A stretch of DNA of 64,000 nucleotides from Lewinella sp039816955. GTDB lineage: Bacteria > Bacteroidota > Bacteroidia > Chitinophagales > Saprospiraceae. The DNA lies in assembly GCA_039816955.1 (NCBI GenBank), contig JBCBWU010000006.1:7872-71871 (forward strand). The letters run 5' to 3'. The translations under genes and the position numbers were made by a program. Shown piece by piece: positions 1 to 8,935 of this stretch; within the stretch, counting starts at the first letter, position 1; the number at the start of each line of letters is the position of its first letter. The notes under the pieces are model-generated. The model did no database searches. It had not been told where the DNA came from and worked only from the letters and a program-made list of their open reading frames with translations.

Positions 1-134
1 TCGATTCCATCTTCCGCTAGTTTGATGAAGCGCCGTTCACGATATACTTCTTCGAAGCCACCATCTTTACTAGGACTGGCTATGAGGAGATGAAAAGTAT
101 TGGTACCACAATCAATGACCGCAAATTTGGGCAT
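1..134 (-). CDS. Ppx/GppA phosphatase family protein, N-terminal fragment
   Basis: This is the first 44 codons of a minus-strand gene that runs off the left edge. The start codon is the ATG whose first base is at 134. The N-terminus reads MPKFAVIDCGTNTFHLLIA, which is the first ATP-binding (phosphate 1) motif of the ASKHA-fold exopolyphosphatase/guanosine pentaphosphate phosphatase family; the VIDCGTNTFHLLI pattern is typical of Bacteroidota members. Such enzymes hydrolyse polyphosphate or pppGpp in the cytoplasm. The catalytic region lies outside the window, so exopolyphosphatase and GppA activities cannot be told apart. It is divergent from the arginine operon starting at 220, leaving 85 bp for two promoters. 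Confidence 0.8.
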   Translation of the reverse strand, partial: MPKFAVIDCGTNTFHLLIASPSKDGGFEEVYRERRFIKLAEDGI

Positions 135-219
135 ACCTAAAGCTTGTAAGGGATGTGAGACTAGCAATTTGATCGCGAAGCAAACATACTTATTTTTGCG
201 GCATCAATAATTCTTTTCC

Positions 220-1281
220 ATGCAAGACCCCATTGTGTCTGACTGTATTAAGCTGCTGCAAGATCTAATTGCCACGCCTTCCTTTTCGCGAGAAGAAGAC
301 GCTACTGCCGATCTCATCGCCGCTTTTCTAACGGAGCGTGGCCTAATGGTGGAGCGAGCTGGAAACAATGTCTGGGTTCGTCATCCGCATTGGCAACAAG
401 AATTGCCGGTAGTGCTCCTCAATTCTCATCATGATACCGTCAAGCCTGCCGCCAGTTGGCAGCGCGATCCCTTCACTGCACAGTGGGAAGGTGATCAGCT
501 CTTTGGCCTGGGTAGTAATGATGCTGGTGGGCCCTTGATTTCCTTAATCGCTTCCTTTTTGCACTTGACTGAGCGTAAGGATCTGCCTTACAATTTACTC
601 TTGGCAGCAACGGCCGAAGAAGAGATTAGCGGGGCGGGAGGAATTGCGAGTATCCTATCGGAATTGGGACCAATCAATTGTGCTATAGTTGGTGAGCCTA
701 CCTCTTTGGATGCCGCTGTAGCGGAACGGGGCTTGATTGTAATTGACGGTGAAGCAGCCGGCGTATCCGGGCACGCGGCCCGCAGTGAAGGCGTTAATGC
801 GCTATATGTGGCCCTGGAGGATATTGATCGCCTACGCCAATATGATTTCCAGGAAAAATCTGATCTGCTGGGGCCTGTAAAAGTATCTGTGACCCAAATA
901 GAATCAGGGACCCAGCATAATGTAGTACCGGACCGTTGCCGTTTTGTGATGGATGTGCGGGTCAACGAACATTACAGCAACCAGCAAGTAGTAGAGGCAC
1001 TGCAAGCCGTCTGCAAGTCGACTTTGCAAGCCCGTTCTCTGCGTTTGCAGTCTTCTGGTTTGCCGCTAGGGCACCCTTTACTAAAGGCAGTAGATGCTTG
1101 TGGACTATCCCCTTACGGTTCACCTACATTGAGTGATCAGGCTTTGATGCCGTTCCCTACGCTGAAATTAGGACCTGGAGATAGCGCCCGTTCGCATACT
1201 GCCGATGAGTATATTCGCCGTACAGAAATAGAAGCAGGTGTGCAGGCCTATCTGGCGGTACTTGAACAACTCACATTCTAA
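220..1281 (+). CDS. M20 family deacylase, probable ArgE-type (N-acyl-citrulline/ornithine deacetylase)
   Basis: This is a 353-residue cytosolic metallohydrolase of peptidase family M20. Visible metal and catalytic motifs are NSHHDTV (His70/71 and Asp72), GSNDAGG (Asp101), ATAEEEISG (general base Glu133/134) and GEPT (Glu159), with a conserved late His in SHTADEY. It lies in one transcription unit with argH, so arginine biosynthesis is the likely pathway. In several Bacteroidota the arginine route uses N-acetyl- or N-succinyl-citrulline, so the substrate may be an acylcitrulline rather than acetylornithine; that is known biology of the group and cannot be read from the sequence. The start is the ATG at 220, since no better upstream start exists before the divergent gene. 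Confidence 0.85.
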   Translation: MQDPIVSDCIKLLQDLIATPSFSREEDATADLIAAFLTERGLMVERAGNNVWVRHPHWQQELPVVLLNSHHDTVKPAASWQRDPFTAQWEGDQLFGLGSNDAGGPLISLIASFLHLTERKDLPYNLLLAATAEEEISGAGGIASILSELGPINCAIVGEPTSLDAAVAERGLIVIDGEAAGVSGHAARSEGVNALYVALEDIDRLRQYDFQEKSDLLGPVKVSVTQIESGTQHNVVPDRCRFVMDVRVNEHYSNQQVVEALQAVCKSTLQARSLRLQSSGLPLGHPLLKAVDACGLSPYGSPTLSDQALMPFPTLKLGPGDSARSHTADEYIRRTEIEAGVQAYLAVLEQLTF

Positions 1282-1300
1282 AATAAAACCCCCAAAAGCC

Positions 1301-1855
1301 ATGGAATACAAACGCGTAGATGACTCGGAGGTGTTTCTCTCCGTTTTGATGCAGCCCTCGCACTCCAATTTTGGCGGAAAAATTCACGGTGGCTATATCC
1401 TATCTCTTATGGATCAGATTGCTTTTGCCTGCGCTAGTAAGCATTCGGGTGCCTACTGCGTTACCGCCTCAGTGGATACGGTAGACTTCCGTAACCCGAT
1501 AGAAATTGGCGAGCTCGTGACCATGAAGGCCTCCGTCAATTATGTGGGGCGTACTTCTATGGTAGTAGGAATCCGAGTAGAGTCGGAGAACATCCAGAGT
1601 GGTTTTGTGAAGCATTGTAATTCTTCTTACTTCACAATGGTAGCAAAGGGAGAAGACGGGAAGAGCGTAGCGGTACCAGGATTGGTGTTGGAGAAAGAAA
1701 TTGACGTGCGCCGCTTTATCAAAAGTATCAAGCGGATAGAATTAAAGAAAAGTCATCAAGAGGAATATCGCCGCCTCGATGCGCTGGCGGCCACTTCTTT
1801 AGAGCAGCTGGAAAACTATAATGTAGAACTAAATCTACCCGAGGAGTATGAGTAA
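1301..1855 (+). CDS. Acyl-CoA thioesterase, hotdog fold (YciA/BACH-like)
   Basis: The protein has 184 residues from the ATG at 1301; an upstream in-frame extension overlaps the deacylase gene and looks non-coding. The sequence SNFGGKIHGGYILSLMDQIA is the hotdog-helix signature of acyl-CoA hydrolases, with the usual Asn and the Asp of the LMDQIA helix. It is followed by the VDTVDF and VNYVGRTSM strands. The family hydrolyses acyl-CoA to free acid and CoA in the cytoplasm. The gene sits 19 bp after the M20 deacylase and overlaps argH by 8 bp, so it is translationally tied to the arginine operon. That is an odd place for a thioesterase and suggests either clearance of acyl-CoA by-products or chance operon membership. 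The C-terminal 40 residues are charged and poorly conserved. Confidence 0.88.
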   Translation: MEYKRVDDSEVFLSVLMQPSHSNFGGKIHGGYILSLMDQIAFACASKHSGAYCVTASVDTVDFRNPIEIGELVTMKASVNYVGRTSMVVGIRVESENIQSGFVKHCNSSYFTMVAKGEDGKSVAVPGLVLEKEIDVRRFIKSIKRIELKKSHQEEYRRLDALAATSLEQLENYNVELNLPEEYE

Positions 1856-3203
1856 GGAACAACGCAATAAGCTTTGGCAAAAGGCCTACGAGCTGGATGC
1901 TCGCATAGAAGCCTTTACGGTAGGACAAGATCGTGAATTGGACCTGCTGCTGGCCACTTTTGATATTGCTGGCTCGCTGGCACACGGAAAAATGCTGAGC
2001 GAGGTAGGTTTGCTGCCACCAGCCGAATACGAGGCGATGGCAAGGGTGCTCCGCCAGCTGTACCAAAAGGCCGAAACTGGAGAATTTACCATTGCTGCAG
2101 GAGTGGAAGATGTGCATTCACAAGTGGAAATCTTACTGACGGAAGCCCTAGGCGATATTGGTAAAAAAATCCATAGTGGCCGTTCGCGCAATGATCAGGT
2201 GTTAGTGGATTTACGCTTGTACTTCCGGCACGAACTAGCGAGCATCGTACGGCAAATAGAAGCACTGGCCAGTTTACTGCTTGAACGTTCTGCTAGCCAT
2301 AAAGATGATCTACTTCCTGGTTATACGCATTTACAGGTGGCCATGGTTTCTAGCTTTGGCTTGTGGTTTGGCGCTTACGCGGAAAGCCTGATCGACGATT
2401 TAGAACTGTGGCAAGCTACGCACCGGATTATCAATCAAAACCCATTGGGTTCGGCAGCGGGTTACGGGTCATCCTTCCCCCTCAATCGACAGCGGACGAC
2501 TGATTTATTGGGGTTCCGACAACTGGCTTATAATGTAGTGCACGCGCAAATGGGCCGGGGCAAAAGCGAACTCCATTTTGGCTTTGCGCTAGCTGGGACC
2601 GCCCAAACGCTAGGCAAATTGGCTATGGATGTTTGCCTGTACAATTCCCAAAATTTTGGCTTCCTAAAGCTGCCGGATGATTTGACGACGGGCTCCAGTA
2701 TCATGCCACATAAAAAGAATCCGGATGTCTTCGAACTTCTCCGTGGACGCTGCAACCAGCTGTTGAGTTTACCGGCGCAGCTTAGTCAACTCAACGCTAA
2801 TTTACCATCAGGTTACCACCGCGACTTTCAATTGTTGAAGGAAGTACTTTTCCCTGCCATCCGGCAAATGAAAGATGTCTTGGCAATTACCACTTACGCT
2901 GTAGCGCATTTGCAAGTGCAAGCGCATTTGTTGGACGAAGAAAAATACCGCCTACTCTTTAGTGTAGAGAAGGTAAATGCCGCGGTACTGGGCGGATTAC
3001 CCTTTCGGGATGCTTATCGCCAGATCGGAGAATCCATCGAAGCAGGCACTTTTAATCCCGATACTTCCCCTCCCAAGCATACCCACGAGGGGAGTTTAGG
3101 CAATCTGTGCTTGCCAGAAATTCAGCAAAAGCTAAACACTGTCATGAATGGCTTCGACTTTGCGAAGTGGGAAACAGCTATGGAAAAATTAGTGAAAGGC
3201 TAA
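1848..3203 (+). CDS. argH: Argininosuccinate lyase
   Basis: This is a 451-residue argininosuccinate lyase of the fumarase/aspartase superfamily, which splits argininosuccinate to arginine and fumarate. Visible elements are the HSGRSRNDQV motif near residue 107, the TH(L)Q segment in PGYTHLQVA, and the superfamily signature GSSIMPHKKNPD with the catalytic serine loop. Length matches the family (about 450-460). The ATG at 1848 overlaps the stop of the thioesterase gene by 8 bp, consistent with coupled translation. The other arginine genes are not in the window. It converges with the SPOR-domain gene, with only 8 bp between the two stop codons. Confidence 0.96.
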   Translation: MSKEQRNKLWQKAYELDARIEAFTVGQDRELDLLLATFDIAGSLAHGKMLSEVGLLPPAEYEAMARVLRQLYQKAETGEFTIAAGVEDVHSQVEILLTEALGDIGKKIHSGRSRNDQVLVDLRLYFRHELASIVRQIEALASLLLERSASHKDDLLPGYTHLQVAMVSSFGLWFGAYAESLIDDLELWQATHRIINQNPLGSAAGYGSSFPLNRQRTTDLLGFRQLAYNVVHAQMGRGKSELHFGFALAGTAQTLGKLAMDVCLYNSQNFGFLKLPDDLTTGSSIMPHKKNPDVFELLRGRCNQLLSLPAQLSQLNANLPSGYHRDFQLLKEVLFPAIRQMKDVLAITTYAVAHLQVQAHLLDEEKYRLLFSVEKVNAAVLGGLPFRDAYRQIGESIEAGTFNPDTSPPKHTHEGSLGNLCLPEIQQKLNTVMNGFDFAKWETAMEKLVKG

Positions 3204-3211
3204 AGGCCTGA

Positions 3212-3853
3212 TTATTTACTCACAATAGCATCAATGCCTTTATCCGCAAGGTCATCCACTAGTCGCTTAGCGGCATTGTAGGAGTCGAAGCGGTCTACCA
3301 GTACTACTGCGTAAGAACCACGATCGAATAATTCGACTGAGGTATTGTTATAACCCATGTCACGCAGTTTAGAAGCGTAGCTGTCGGCATTACTGCGTTG
3401 ACGAAACTGGCCAGCTATAACCATATATGCGCCACTACTATTGGAGCGGCTTGCTGCAGCGGTTGCGGCGGAACTTCCAGCGCTGCTACTGCTATTGGTG
3501 CTGGCAGCAGGCTCGTCGTAGTCACTCGTGCTTTCTTCTGCGATTCCTGTGCCTTTATCTAGCTCGTCGTCGCTGTAGCTACCACTACCATCAGCTGCTT
3601 CGGCCTCGTCGGTATCGGCGTAGCTGCCCAATTCGTCATCATCGAGATCAACATCATCTCCGGTAGATGCTACTTCGTCTTCCCAGTCCGTATAGGTTTG
3701 CTCGTCGGGAGTATCGTCGTTGCCGTAGGCTTCAGTTAGTGGCGTAGCGGGCTCTTCACTCTTGTAAAGGCCGGCAATCTTGTATACCAGATAGCCCAGT
3801 GCAGCCAGGCATACAACAACAATGGCAATGGTAATGATATCTAGTCTAGACAT
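3212..3853 (-). CDS. SPOR domain membrane protein
   Basis: This is a 213-residue single-pass protein. Residues about 5-27 form one N-terminal transmembrane helix. Residues about 40-115 are a low-complexity acidic Asp/Glu/Ser linker and 115-140 are Ser/Ala-rich. Residues about 140-213 form a SPOR domain (YMVIAGQFRQRSNADSYASK ... YAVVLVDRF). SPOR domains bind denuded glycan strands of septal peptidoglycan, so the protein probably projects into the periplasm and localises to division sites. It lies convergent to argH and is probably transcribed alone from the 405-bp gap to its right. No FtsN-type essential motif is evident, so the exact role is open. Confidence 0.85.
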   Translation of the reverse strand: MSRLDIITIAIVVVCLAALGYLVYKIAGLYKSEEPATPLTEAYGNDDTPDEQTYTDWEDEVASTGDDVDLDDDELGSYADTDEAEAADGSGSYSDDELDKGTGIAEESTSDYDEPAASTNSSSSAGSSAATAAASRSNSSGAYMVIAGQFRQRSNADSYASKLRDMGYNNTSVELFDRGSYAVVLVDRFDSYNAAKRLVDDLADKGIDAIVSK

Positions 3854-4258
3854 AGCGGATTGCTTTGTATTTCAAATGAGATACGGAGCGGCGCACAGGT
3901 CAAAGGGAATAGCTAGGTGCCCTCCTGGAAATTGGTAAAAATAAAGCTTGGCACCAAAATACAGTCTTTTTTTGGATTTCTTTAACGCTAGATTAAGTGG
4001 TTGTTATTCAGGTGTTTATGTTTGTTTTGTGTAAAGTGTGGCGCTTTTGACAAAATATTTCACCCGACTTGAGCATTAATTATATGTCCTTTCTACGGAT
4101 CCCATATCCTTATTCATTTTTCAAACTACCGCATTAACCACAAGCTTTACTGCTGCCGCAGTGCGGCCTGGATATTCTTTCACTCAACTAGTGCCTATAA
4201 ACACACTGTACATTTCATCAATTCGTGAACCGGGTTCAGCCCGATAAATCAAAACAAC
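3854..4258. other. Intergenic region between divergent SPOR and ankyrin genes
   Basis: A 405-bp AT-rich gap that must hold promoters in both directions. No convincing open reading frame or RNA gene is visible. The only notable structure is a short palindrome at 4226-4238, described separately. Confidence 0.6.
4226..4238. promoter_or_regulatory. 13-nt palindrome upstream of the ankyrin gene
   Basis: The sequence TGAACCGGGTTCA is a perfect 6+1+6 palindrome 20 bp before the ATG at 4259. It could be an operator or a small RNA hairpin in the leader. This is based on symmetry alone. Confidence 0.25.
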
Positions 4259-5404
4259 ATGCGTACACTATTTTCTCTTTGCGTGATTGTTCTTTTAGCG
4301 ACTGGATATGTACATGCTCAAGAAGAAACCCCTGCCGAGGTAGTTCCTACCAGCAACGTGAAGGATATACTCTACATGCCATCCAAGTGGGATAAAATGA
4401 AGGAAGAGCGTCAAATGCGCTTCCTGTTTAGTGCGGTGGAAAAAGGCAATGTGCAGTTGGCACAAGCAATGATCGTTGATACGGAGCAGCCCTACTACCA
4501 GCACGACAGCCAAGGTGAAACATTACTCACCTTAGGGGTGAAAATGGGACATTACGAAATGGTCAAGTGGTTATGTGAGGACGCTGTGATCAACCTCAAA
4601 AATGAGTCTGGCGAAACGCCCCTTACACTAGCTATCAAGCAGCAAAACATTGGAATCATTGAGCTCGTTCTGGAGCGTGCTAAAGCTGACCTCCCCAATA
4701 ACTTTGACGAGACACCAGTTATGCTGGCGATCGCCTACGGATACGAACCGGCCTTCATCAAAAACTTAGTCGATCTAGGCGCAAACCCCAATCGCTTGTC
4801 CAATGGTGCTACACCGCTTTCCAAAGCAGTGGCGAAGGAAAATGTAGCTACAACGGCGATGTTGATCCGTTTAGGCGCTGACCCAAGTATCCCAAATAAC
4901 GATGGTGAGATTCCGCTCTATCAGGCTGTGCAACTTAACCATTCTGTTATGGCCGGCGTATTGCTGCATCGCAGTCCGCAACCGGATGTTGACGCCAACT
5001 GGCAGACACCAATCGGTGAAACCCTTACCAATATGGCTTTGGCGCACGAAAACACGGCTATGTTACGCGTCCTCGTAGAAAAAGGAGCCAATGTGAACAG
5101 CCTTGATTATATGGAGAATACGCCGCTACACCTGGCGGCTGAGCGTGGCCTGCAAGATGCGGTAACTCTATTGCTGAATTACGGAGCTTATGTAGATGCT
5201 ATCAATATCATGGGCAGTACGCCGATTATGGCAGCTGCACAACGCGGCCACGACGATATTGCTAGTCAGCTGGCTCAAGCTGGTGCCAATCCAGAAATGC
5301 GTGATTATTCTGGCATCGCTGCTAATGACTTTGGTAATTATGAGTACTCAGATCCACTATTACAACAAGAAATAAACTTCCTGCTACAGGAATCAAACGA
5401 CTAG
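4259..5404 (+). CDS. Secreted ankyrin-repeat protein
   Basis: This is a 381-residue protein with an N-terminal signal peptide (hydrophobic residues 4-16, cleavage likely after VHA at about residue 20). From about residue 55 to 370 it consists of roughly nine ankyrin repeats. Well-formed units include TPLTLAIKQQNIGIIELVLE, TPLHLAAERGLQDAVTLLL and TPIMAAAQRGHDDIASQLAQ. No lipobox or membrane anchor is seen, so it is probably periplasmic or surface exposed and works by protein binding. The partner cannot be inferred. It is monocistronic: a 405-bp gap precedes it and a strong hairpin terminator follows. Confidence 0.85.
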   Translation: MRTLFSLCVIVLLATGYVHAQEETPAEVVPTSNVKDILYMPSKWDKMKEERQMRFLFSAVEKGNVQLAQAMIVDTEQPYYQHDSQGETLLTLGVKMGHYEMVKWLCEDAVINLKNESGETPLTLAIKQQNIGIIELVLERAKADLPNNFDETPVMLAIAYGYEPAFIKNLVDLGANPNRLSNGATPLSKAVAKENVATTAMLIRLGADPSIPNNDGEIPLYQAVQLNHSVMAGVLLHRSPQPDVDANWQTPIGETLTNMALAHENTAMLRVLVEKGANVNSLDYMENTPLHLAAERGLQDAVTLLLNYGAYVDAINIMGSTPIMAAAQRGHDDIASQLAQAGANPEMRDYSGIAANDFGNYEYSDPLLQQEINFLLQESND

Positions 5405-5460
5405 GATTCGCTGCAACAAGCACTCAGGGTAGTTCCATCGGGGGGCTACCCAACTCACAC

Positions 5461-5506
5461 GAGCCTCAATACGCCGTAAGGATGTATTGCGGCTCTTCTA
5501 TTCTTT
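5461..5506 (+). terminator. Intrinsic terminator after the ankyrin gene
   Basis: The arms GAGCC-t-CAATAC (5461-5472) and GTATTG-c-GGCTC (5484-5495) pair with one internal mismatch and are followed by TTCTATTCTTT. The tail overlaps the last codons of the convergent gene ending at 5498. Confidence 0.75.
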
Positions 5507-6313
5507 ACAAATAGGATTAATGCCCAGTACGTATTTTTCCACGACACCTATTTGCGTAGCCGCTTCGGCACCATCAAAGCCATCGATCTGTGCGTCAGCC
5601 AAGGTTTGGCGGGCGAGTTCGGTCAATTGCCGGGCAATAGGAAGGTAGCTCCAGTGCCACTTTTCTTCGTTATAACCGTGTGGTCGTTCATCTCCTTTTG
5701 GGGAGTAGGGCTGGCAAAACCCGTACCCTGCCGCGTTGGCGGTAAGCCATTCGTACACTTTTAGACCCTCGCCATTTTCGAAGTAATCGTTGGTGAGCCG
5801 GTTAAGGTCCATATCGGTTCCCCAGTGGTGGCGACTCGTACCAGGCATGGAGCTCCAACGCAGAATGGCGAAAGCCCTGTCCTTAGGATTGGGGTATACC
5901 TCTGGCGCTTTTTCTCGACCTTCTAGTAAGCGAGCGCCATTCCATTTTGCTTCCCAAATCATCTTTTGCCGCACAAAATTTCGGGTGGCTGAGATAATGA
6001 CCAAACGTACATCATCAGCCGCCGCTGCAGCGTGCATTTCTTGAAAGGCTTCGTACACCTCTTGCCGGAGATAGTAGGTGCCATCTCCATCAGTATACTT
6101 ACTAGCTACCGCAACAAAATCCGGATGCTTGCGAGGATCAAAACGCCCACGGACATAATCGATTGTAAAGCTGGTATCAATTTCAATTACAGGCTCCTCG
6201 ACCTCTTTTGTTACTTCTACCTCTACTGGTGGTGTAGTATTTGCGGTTGTATTGCCACAAGCGTAAGCGAGCCAAAGGAGTGATACCAATAACAGTGGGG
6301 ATGACCATTTCAT
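5498..6313 (-). CDS. M15B peptidase lipoprotein (D,D-carboxypeptidase/VanY-like)
   Basis: This is a 271-residue lipoprotein with lipobox LAYAC (acylated Cys19) and a Thr/Val/Glu-rich spacer to about residue 45. The C-terminal domain (about 60-235) carries the M15B motifs: SRHHWGTDMD (zinc ligands His162 and Asp169) and EKWHW (catalytic Glu217 and zinc ligand His220). Family members trim D-Ala or D-amino acids from peptidoglycan stem peptides. The lipobox places this one at the inner or outer membrane facing the periplasm. The canonical SxHxxGxAxD has Asp instead of Ala at 167, a mild deviation. Its start is the ATG at 6313, directly before the signal sequence. Confidence 0.9.
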   Translation of the reverse strand: MKWSSPLLLVSLLWLAYACGNTTANTTPPVEVEVTKEVEEPVIEIDTSFTIDYVRGRFDPRKHPDFVAVASKYTDGDGTYYLRQEVYEAFQEMHAAAAADDVRLVIISATRNFVRQKMIWEAKWNGARLLEGREKAPEVYPNPKDRAFAILRWSSMPGTSRHHWGTDMDLNRLTNDYFENGEGLKVYEWLTANAAGYGFCQPYSPKGDERPHGYNEEKWHWSYLPIARQLTELARQTLADAQIDGFDGAEAATQIGVVEKYVLGINPICKE

Positions 6314-6433
6314 AGAGAAAGAAGCATTTTTTGCAGTGCCCGAAGATACAGTAATTTCAACGCCTCATCTATTGGTTCCGCGGGATTCACCCTACCGTGT
6401 AGGAGCAACAAATCCGCAAAGCCATTCAGTTAA

Positions 6434-7297
6434 TTAGGCTATTGCCCATCCCTCTTCTAACTCTCTCACCCGCACCTCTTGCCCAATAACCAGGTCTTTC
6501 ATTTGCTTTGCTTCTAACCAAAGTTGAATGCTTTTTCTGTTGGCAGTGAGCAGATTAACCCATCCTCCGTCAGCCTCAGTAGTAATTGCTTTAACGGTAG
6601 CTCGAAAGCTGAGTGGCTGATTTGCTTCCTCAAATACTTCTGCCGGACTTCCAATTTGCACCACTTGGCCCGCATCCAAGACAACTACCTGATCTGCCAA
6701 TTGGGCAATCTCCTCCCGCTCGTGACTAATGAGAATGGTAGTTAGCGCAAAGCGATCGTGCAGCTTTCGCAAATGTCGCCGTAATTTCTGCCGCATTTCC
6801 AGATCTACTGCTGAGAGTGGTTCATCCAGTAAGAGGAGCTGAGGGCGTTGCACCAGGGAACGTGCCAGAGCCACCCGCTGTTGCTGTCCACCAGAGAGTG
6901 TAGTCGGGTATTGATCTTGCAATTGGCCTAGTTCGCTCATTTGAATCAGTTCGTCCACCATCTGAGCATCTTGGCCTTTCTGACGGGCGAACTCTAGGTT
7001 CTCACGTACGGTCATGTTGGGAAATAACGCATAATCCTGAAATACCAAACCTACCTTCCGTTCTTGCGGGCGCAGTCGAATTTTACGCTTGCTATCTTCC
7101 CATATCTGGTTGGCAAAAACAATCTTAGCCTGATCGGGATCGAAGAGGCCGGCGATGATACGTAACAAGGAAGTTTTTCCTGCACCGGATTTTCCGTATA
7201 AGCCAATAACCTGACCTCGGTTCAGCTCTAGCTGCACCTCTAATAGCATTTCTCCACCCGGCGAATTCAGTCGTTTTTGTACCTGTAGCTCCATCAT
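6434..7297 (-). CDS. modC: Molybdate ABC transporter ATP-binding protein
   Basis: This is a 287-residue ABC ATPase. Visible motifs are Walker A GKSGAGKTSLL (about residues 34-45), Q-loop VFQDYALFPN, signature LSGGQQQRVALARSL, Walker B LLLLDEPLSAVD and the switch His in LISHERE. Residues about 230-287 resemble a TOBE/Mop-like oxyanion-sensing domain. With ModB and ModA it imports molybdate for molybdenum cofactor. The start overlaps the modB stop by 4 bp (ATGA arrangement), so translation is coupled. The substrate is assigned from the modABC gene order and ModA similarity; tungstate cannot be excluded. Confidence 0.93.
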   Translation of the reverse strand: MMELQVQKRLNSPGGEMLLEVQLELNRGQVIGLYGKSGAGKTSLLRIIAGLFDPDQAKIVFANQIWEDSKRKIRLRPQERKVGLVFQDYALFPNMTVRENLEFARQKGQDAQMVDELIQMSELGQLQDQYPTTLSGGQQQRVALARSLVQRPQLLLLDEPLSAVDLEMRQKLRRHLRKLHDRFALTTILISHEREEIAQLADQVVVLDAGQVVQIGSPAEVFEEANQPLSFRATVKAITTEADGGWVNLLTANRKSIQLWLEAKQMKDLVIGQEVRVRELEEGWAIA

Positions 7298-7968
7298 AGC
7301 CAGAATCTTTTTAGGCGACCTCCATTAAAGAGGTAAACGAGCAATAAGATGGAGAAAGTAACCGCGAAGAGTACCAGTGAATACTGATTGGCTGCTGCGT
7401 AGTTCAATGATTCTACTTCGTCGTATACGGCAATGGAGGCCACTCTGGTCAAGCCCGGAATATTGCCGCCAATCATTAGCACCACGCCAAATTCACCAAT
7501 AGTATGGGCAAAGGCCAGGACAACGCCCGTGAGTAAAGAAGGCTTGATATTGGGCAGTAGTACGCGCCTCAGCGTTGTCCAACGCGATTTACCAAGTATA
7601 TAGGCCGCTTCCTTTAAAGAGGGGGGCAGATTCGTCAGGCCTGATTGAATAGGGTGTACCATAAATGGGAGGCTGTAAATCATAGAAGCAAACACGAGGC
7701 CTTCAAAAGAAAAAACCAATTGTAGTCCTAGTTGATCACCTAACCATTGACCGAAAGAGTTGTTGGGGCTGAACGCAATAAGCAGGTAGAAGCCCAAAAC
7801 AGTAGGGGGTAACACCAACGGCATGCTCACTAGCGTTTCCACAACGGGCTTGATGCGCGTGCGTGTGTACGCCAGCCAGTAAGCCAGCGGTAATGATACC
7901 ACAAAAAGCAGGGCTGTGGTGATCAAAGCCAAGCGAAGGGTGAGCAGTAAGGGGGACCAATCGATCAT
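7294..7968 (-). CDS. modB: Molybdate ABC transporter permease
   Basis: This 224-residue inner-membrane permease has about five to six hydrophobic helices. It carries the BPD-transport EAA loop seen as EAAYILGKSRWTTLRRVLLPN, which docks ModC. The motif GEFGVVLMIGGNIPGLTRV is highly typical of ModB. It sits 32 bp downstream of modA and overlaps modC by 4 bp, forming a modABC operon. Its length matches the family. Confidence 0.95.
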   Translation of the reverse strand: MIDWSPLLLTLRLALITTALLFVVSLPLAYWLAYTRTRIKPVVETLVSMPLVLPPTVLGFYLLIAFSPNNSFGQWLGDQLGLQLVFSFEGLVFASMIYSLPFMVHPIQSGLTNLPPSLKEAAYILGKSRWTTLRRVLLPNIKPSLLTGVVLAFAHTIGEFGVVLMIGGNIPGLTRVASIAVYDEVESLNYAAANQYSLVLFAVTFSILLLVYLFNGGRLKRFWL

Positions 7969-8000
7969 TTGATTTTACTCGCTAGTCTTACGGTGTGGAA

Positions 8001-8771
8001 TTAGTACTTGACATGGACTAAATAGCCAAATTTATCCAAAATTACTTTGGCCTCCTCCGATAAGAGGAAACTTACGAAGGCTTGAGCAGCTGTGTTTGGT
8101 TCATCTTGTGAGATGACGGCTACACCTTGCTCTATCGGTTGGTAGAGGTCAGCAGGAACGATCTGCCATTCGCCCCGACCCTGCATAGCATCCGACTGCA
8201 CCACTGATAGTGCAGTAAAACCCAGTTCGGCCGCTCCACTAATGATGAATTGATTCGTTTGTGCGATGCTTTCCCCAAACACTAATTTATGCTGTACGCT
8301 GTCTAGTAATCCTGTTTGTTGCAGTACCTCCTGCGCGGCTTGCCCGTAAGGAGCTGTTTGTGGGTTTGCTACCGCAATGTGTTTAATGCCTGGAGATGAT
8401 AGATGGGATAATTGCGGAGAGACATCAGGGGTGAGGCTCCATAAAACCAACTGCCCGTAGGCGTACACTTTCGCTGGTCCTTCGGTGAGGCCAGCTTGCT
8501 GTAGCCGTTTGGGATACCGTAAATCAGCAGAAACGAAAACGTCAAACGGGGCCCCGGCTTGAATCTGTGCCGTAAGTTTTCCGGAGGAGCCTACTACTAT
8601 TTCACAGGGGAGTTGGGTTTGTTTGGAAAAGGCCGCTACCAATTCCTCCATGGCAAATTGCATGTTCGCCGCAGTGGCTACTACCAAAGTAGGTGCTTTA
8701 ACGGGAGCACAGGCAAACGTACTCCAACAGATGAGTAGGCAAAGGCCCCAATAGCAAAATTGTCTAAGCAT
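8001..8771 (-). CDS. modA: Molybdate-binding periplasmic lipoprotein
   Basis: The protein has 256 residues from the ATG at 8771. A longer frame reaching 8924 would bury the signal sequence, so the shorter start is preferred. The N-terminus has a hydrophobic stretch and lipobox STFAC, so it is probably a membrane-anchored solute-binding protein. The mature part begins with LVVATAANMQFAMEELVAAF and contains GSSGKLTAQIQAGAPFDVFV, both characteristic ModA oxyanion-binding segments. It captures molybdate (or tungstate) for ModBC. It is the first gene of the modABC operon and is divergent from the secreted M20-like gene at 8936, with 164 bp between starts. No obvious ModE-type palindrome was found there. 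Confidence 0.93.
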   Translation of the reverse strand: MLRQFCYWGLCLLICWSTFACAPVKAPTLVVATAANMQFAMEELVAAFSKQTQLPCEIVVGSSGKLTAQIQAGAPFDVFVSADLRYPKRLQQAGLTEGPAKVYAYGQLVLWSLTPDVSPQLSHLSSPGIKHIAVANPQTAPYGQAAQEVLQQTGLLDSVQHKLVFGESIAQTNQFIISGAAELGFTALSVVQSDAMQGRGEWQIVPADLYQPIEQGVAVISQDEPNTAAQAFVSFLLSEEAKVILDKFGYLVHVKY

Positions 8772-8935
8772 GCCCAAAAGTAAGGTTTGCTTTTTGCAAA
8801 GCGGCTTACCCCGCCCCGGTGATGAGTGTGAATTCAAGCTGGCTTTTTTCTGGTATCTTGGTGAAACGAATTGATACCCCATTGGCCGAAGATGAGCAAG
8901 ACCTAGTCTAAGTTTTTTCATCAAGCATTCACCGT

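Noticed and set aside
3427..3666. Arginine-rich frame antisense to the SPOR gene
   Set aside because: It is the complement of a low-complexity acidic linker and has no protein features.
8772..8924. Upstream 51-codon extension of modA
   Set aside because: It would place the signal peptide internally; the ATG at 8771 begins directly before the lipoprotein signal.
8900..8935. ModE-type operator between modA and the M20-like gene
   Set aside because: No convincing ModE-like palindrome was seen in the 164-bp gap.
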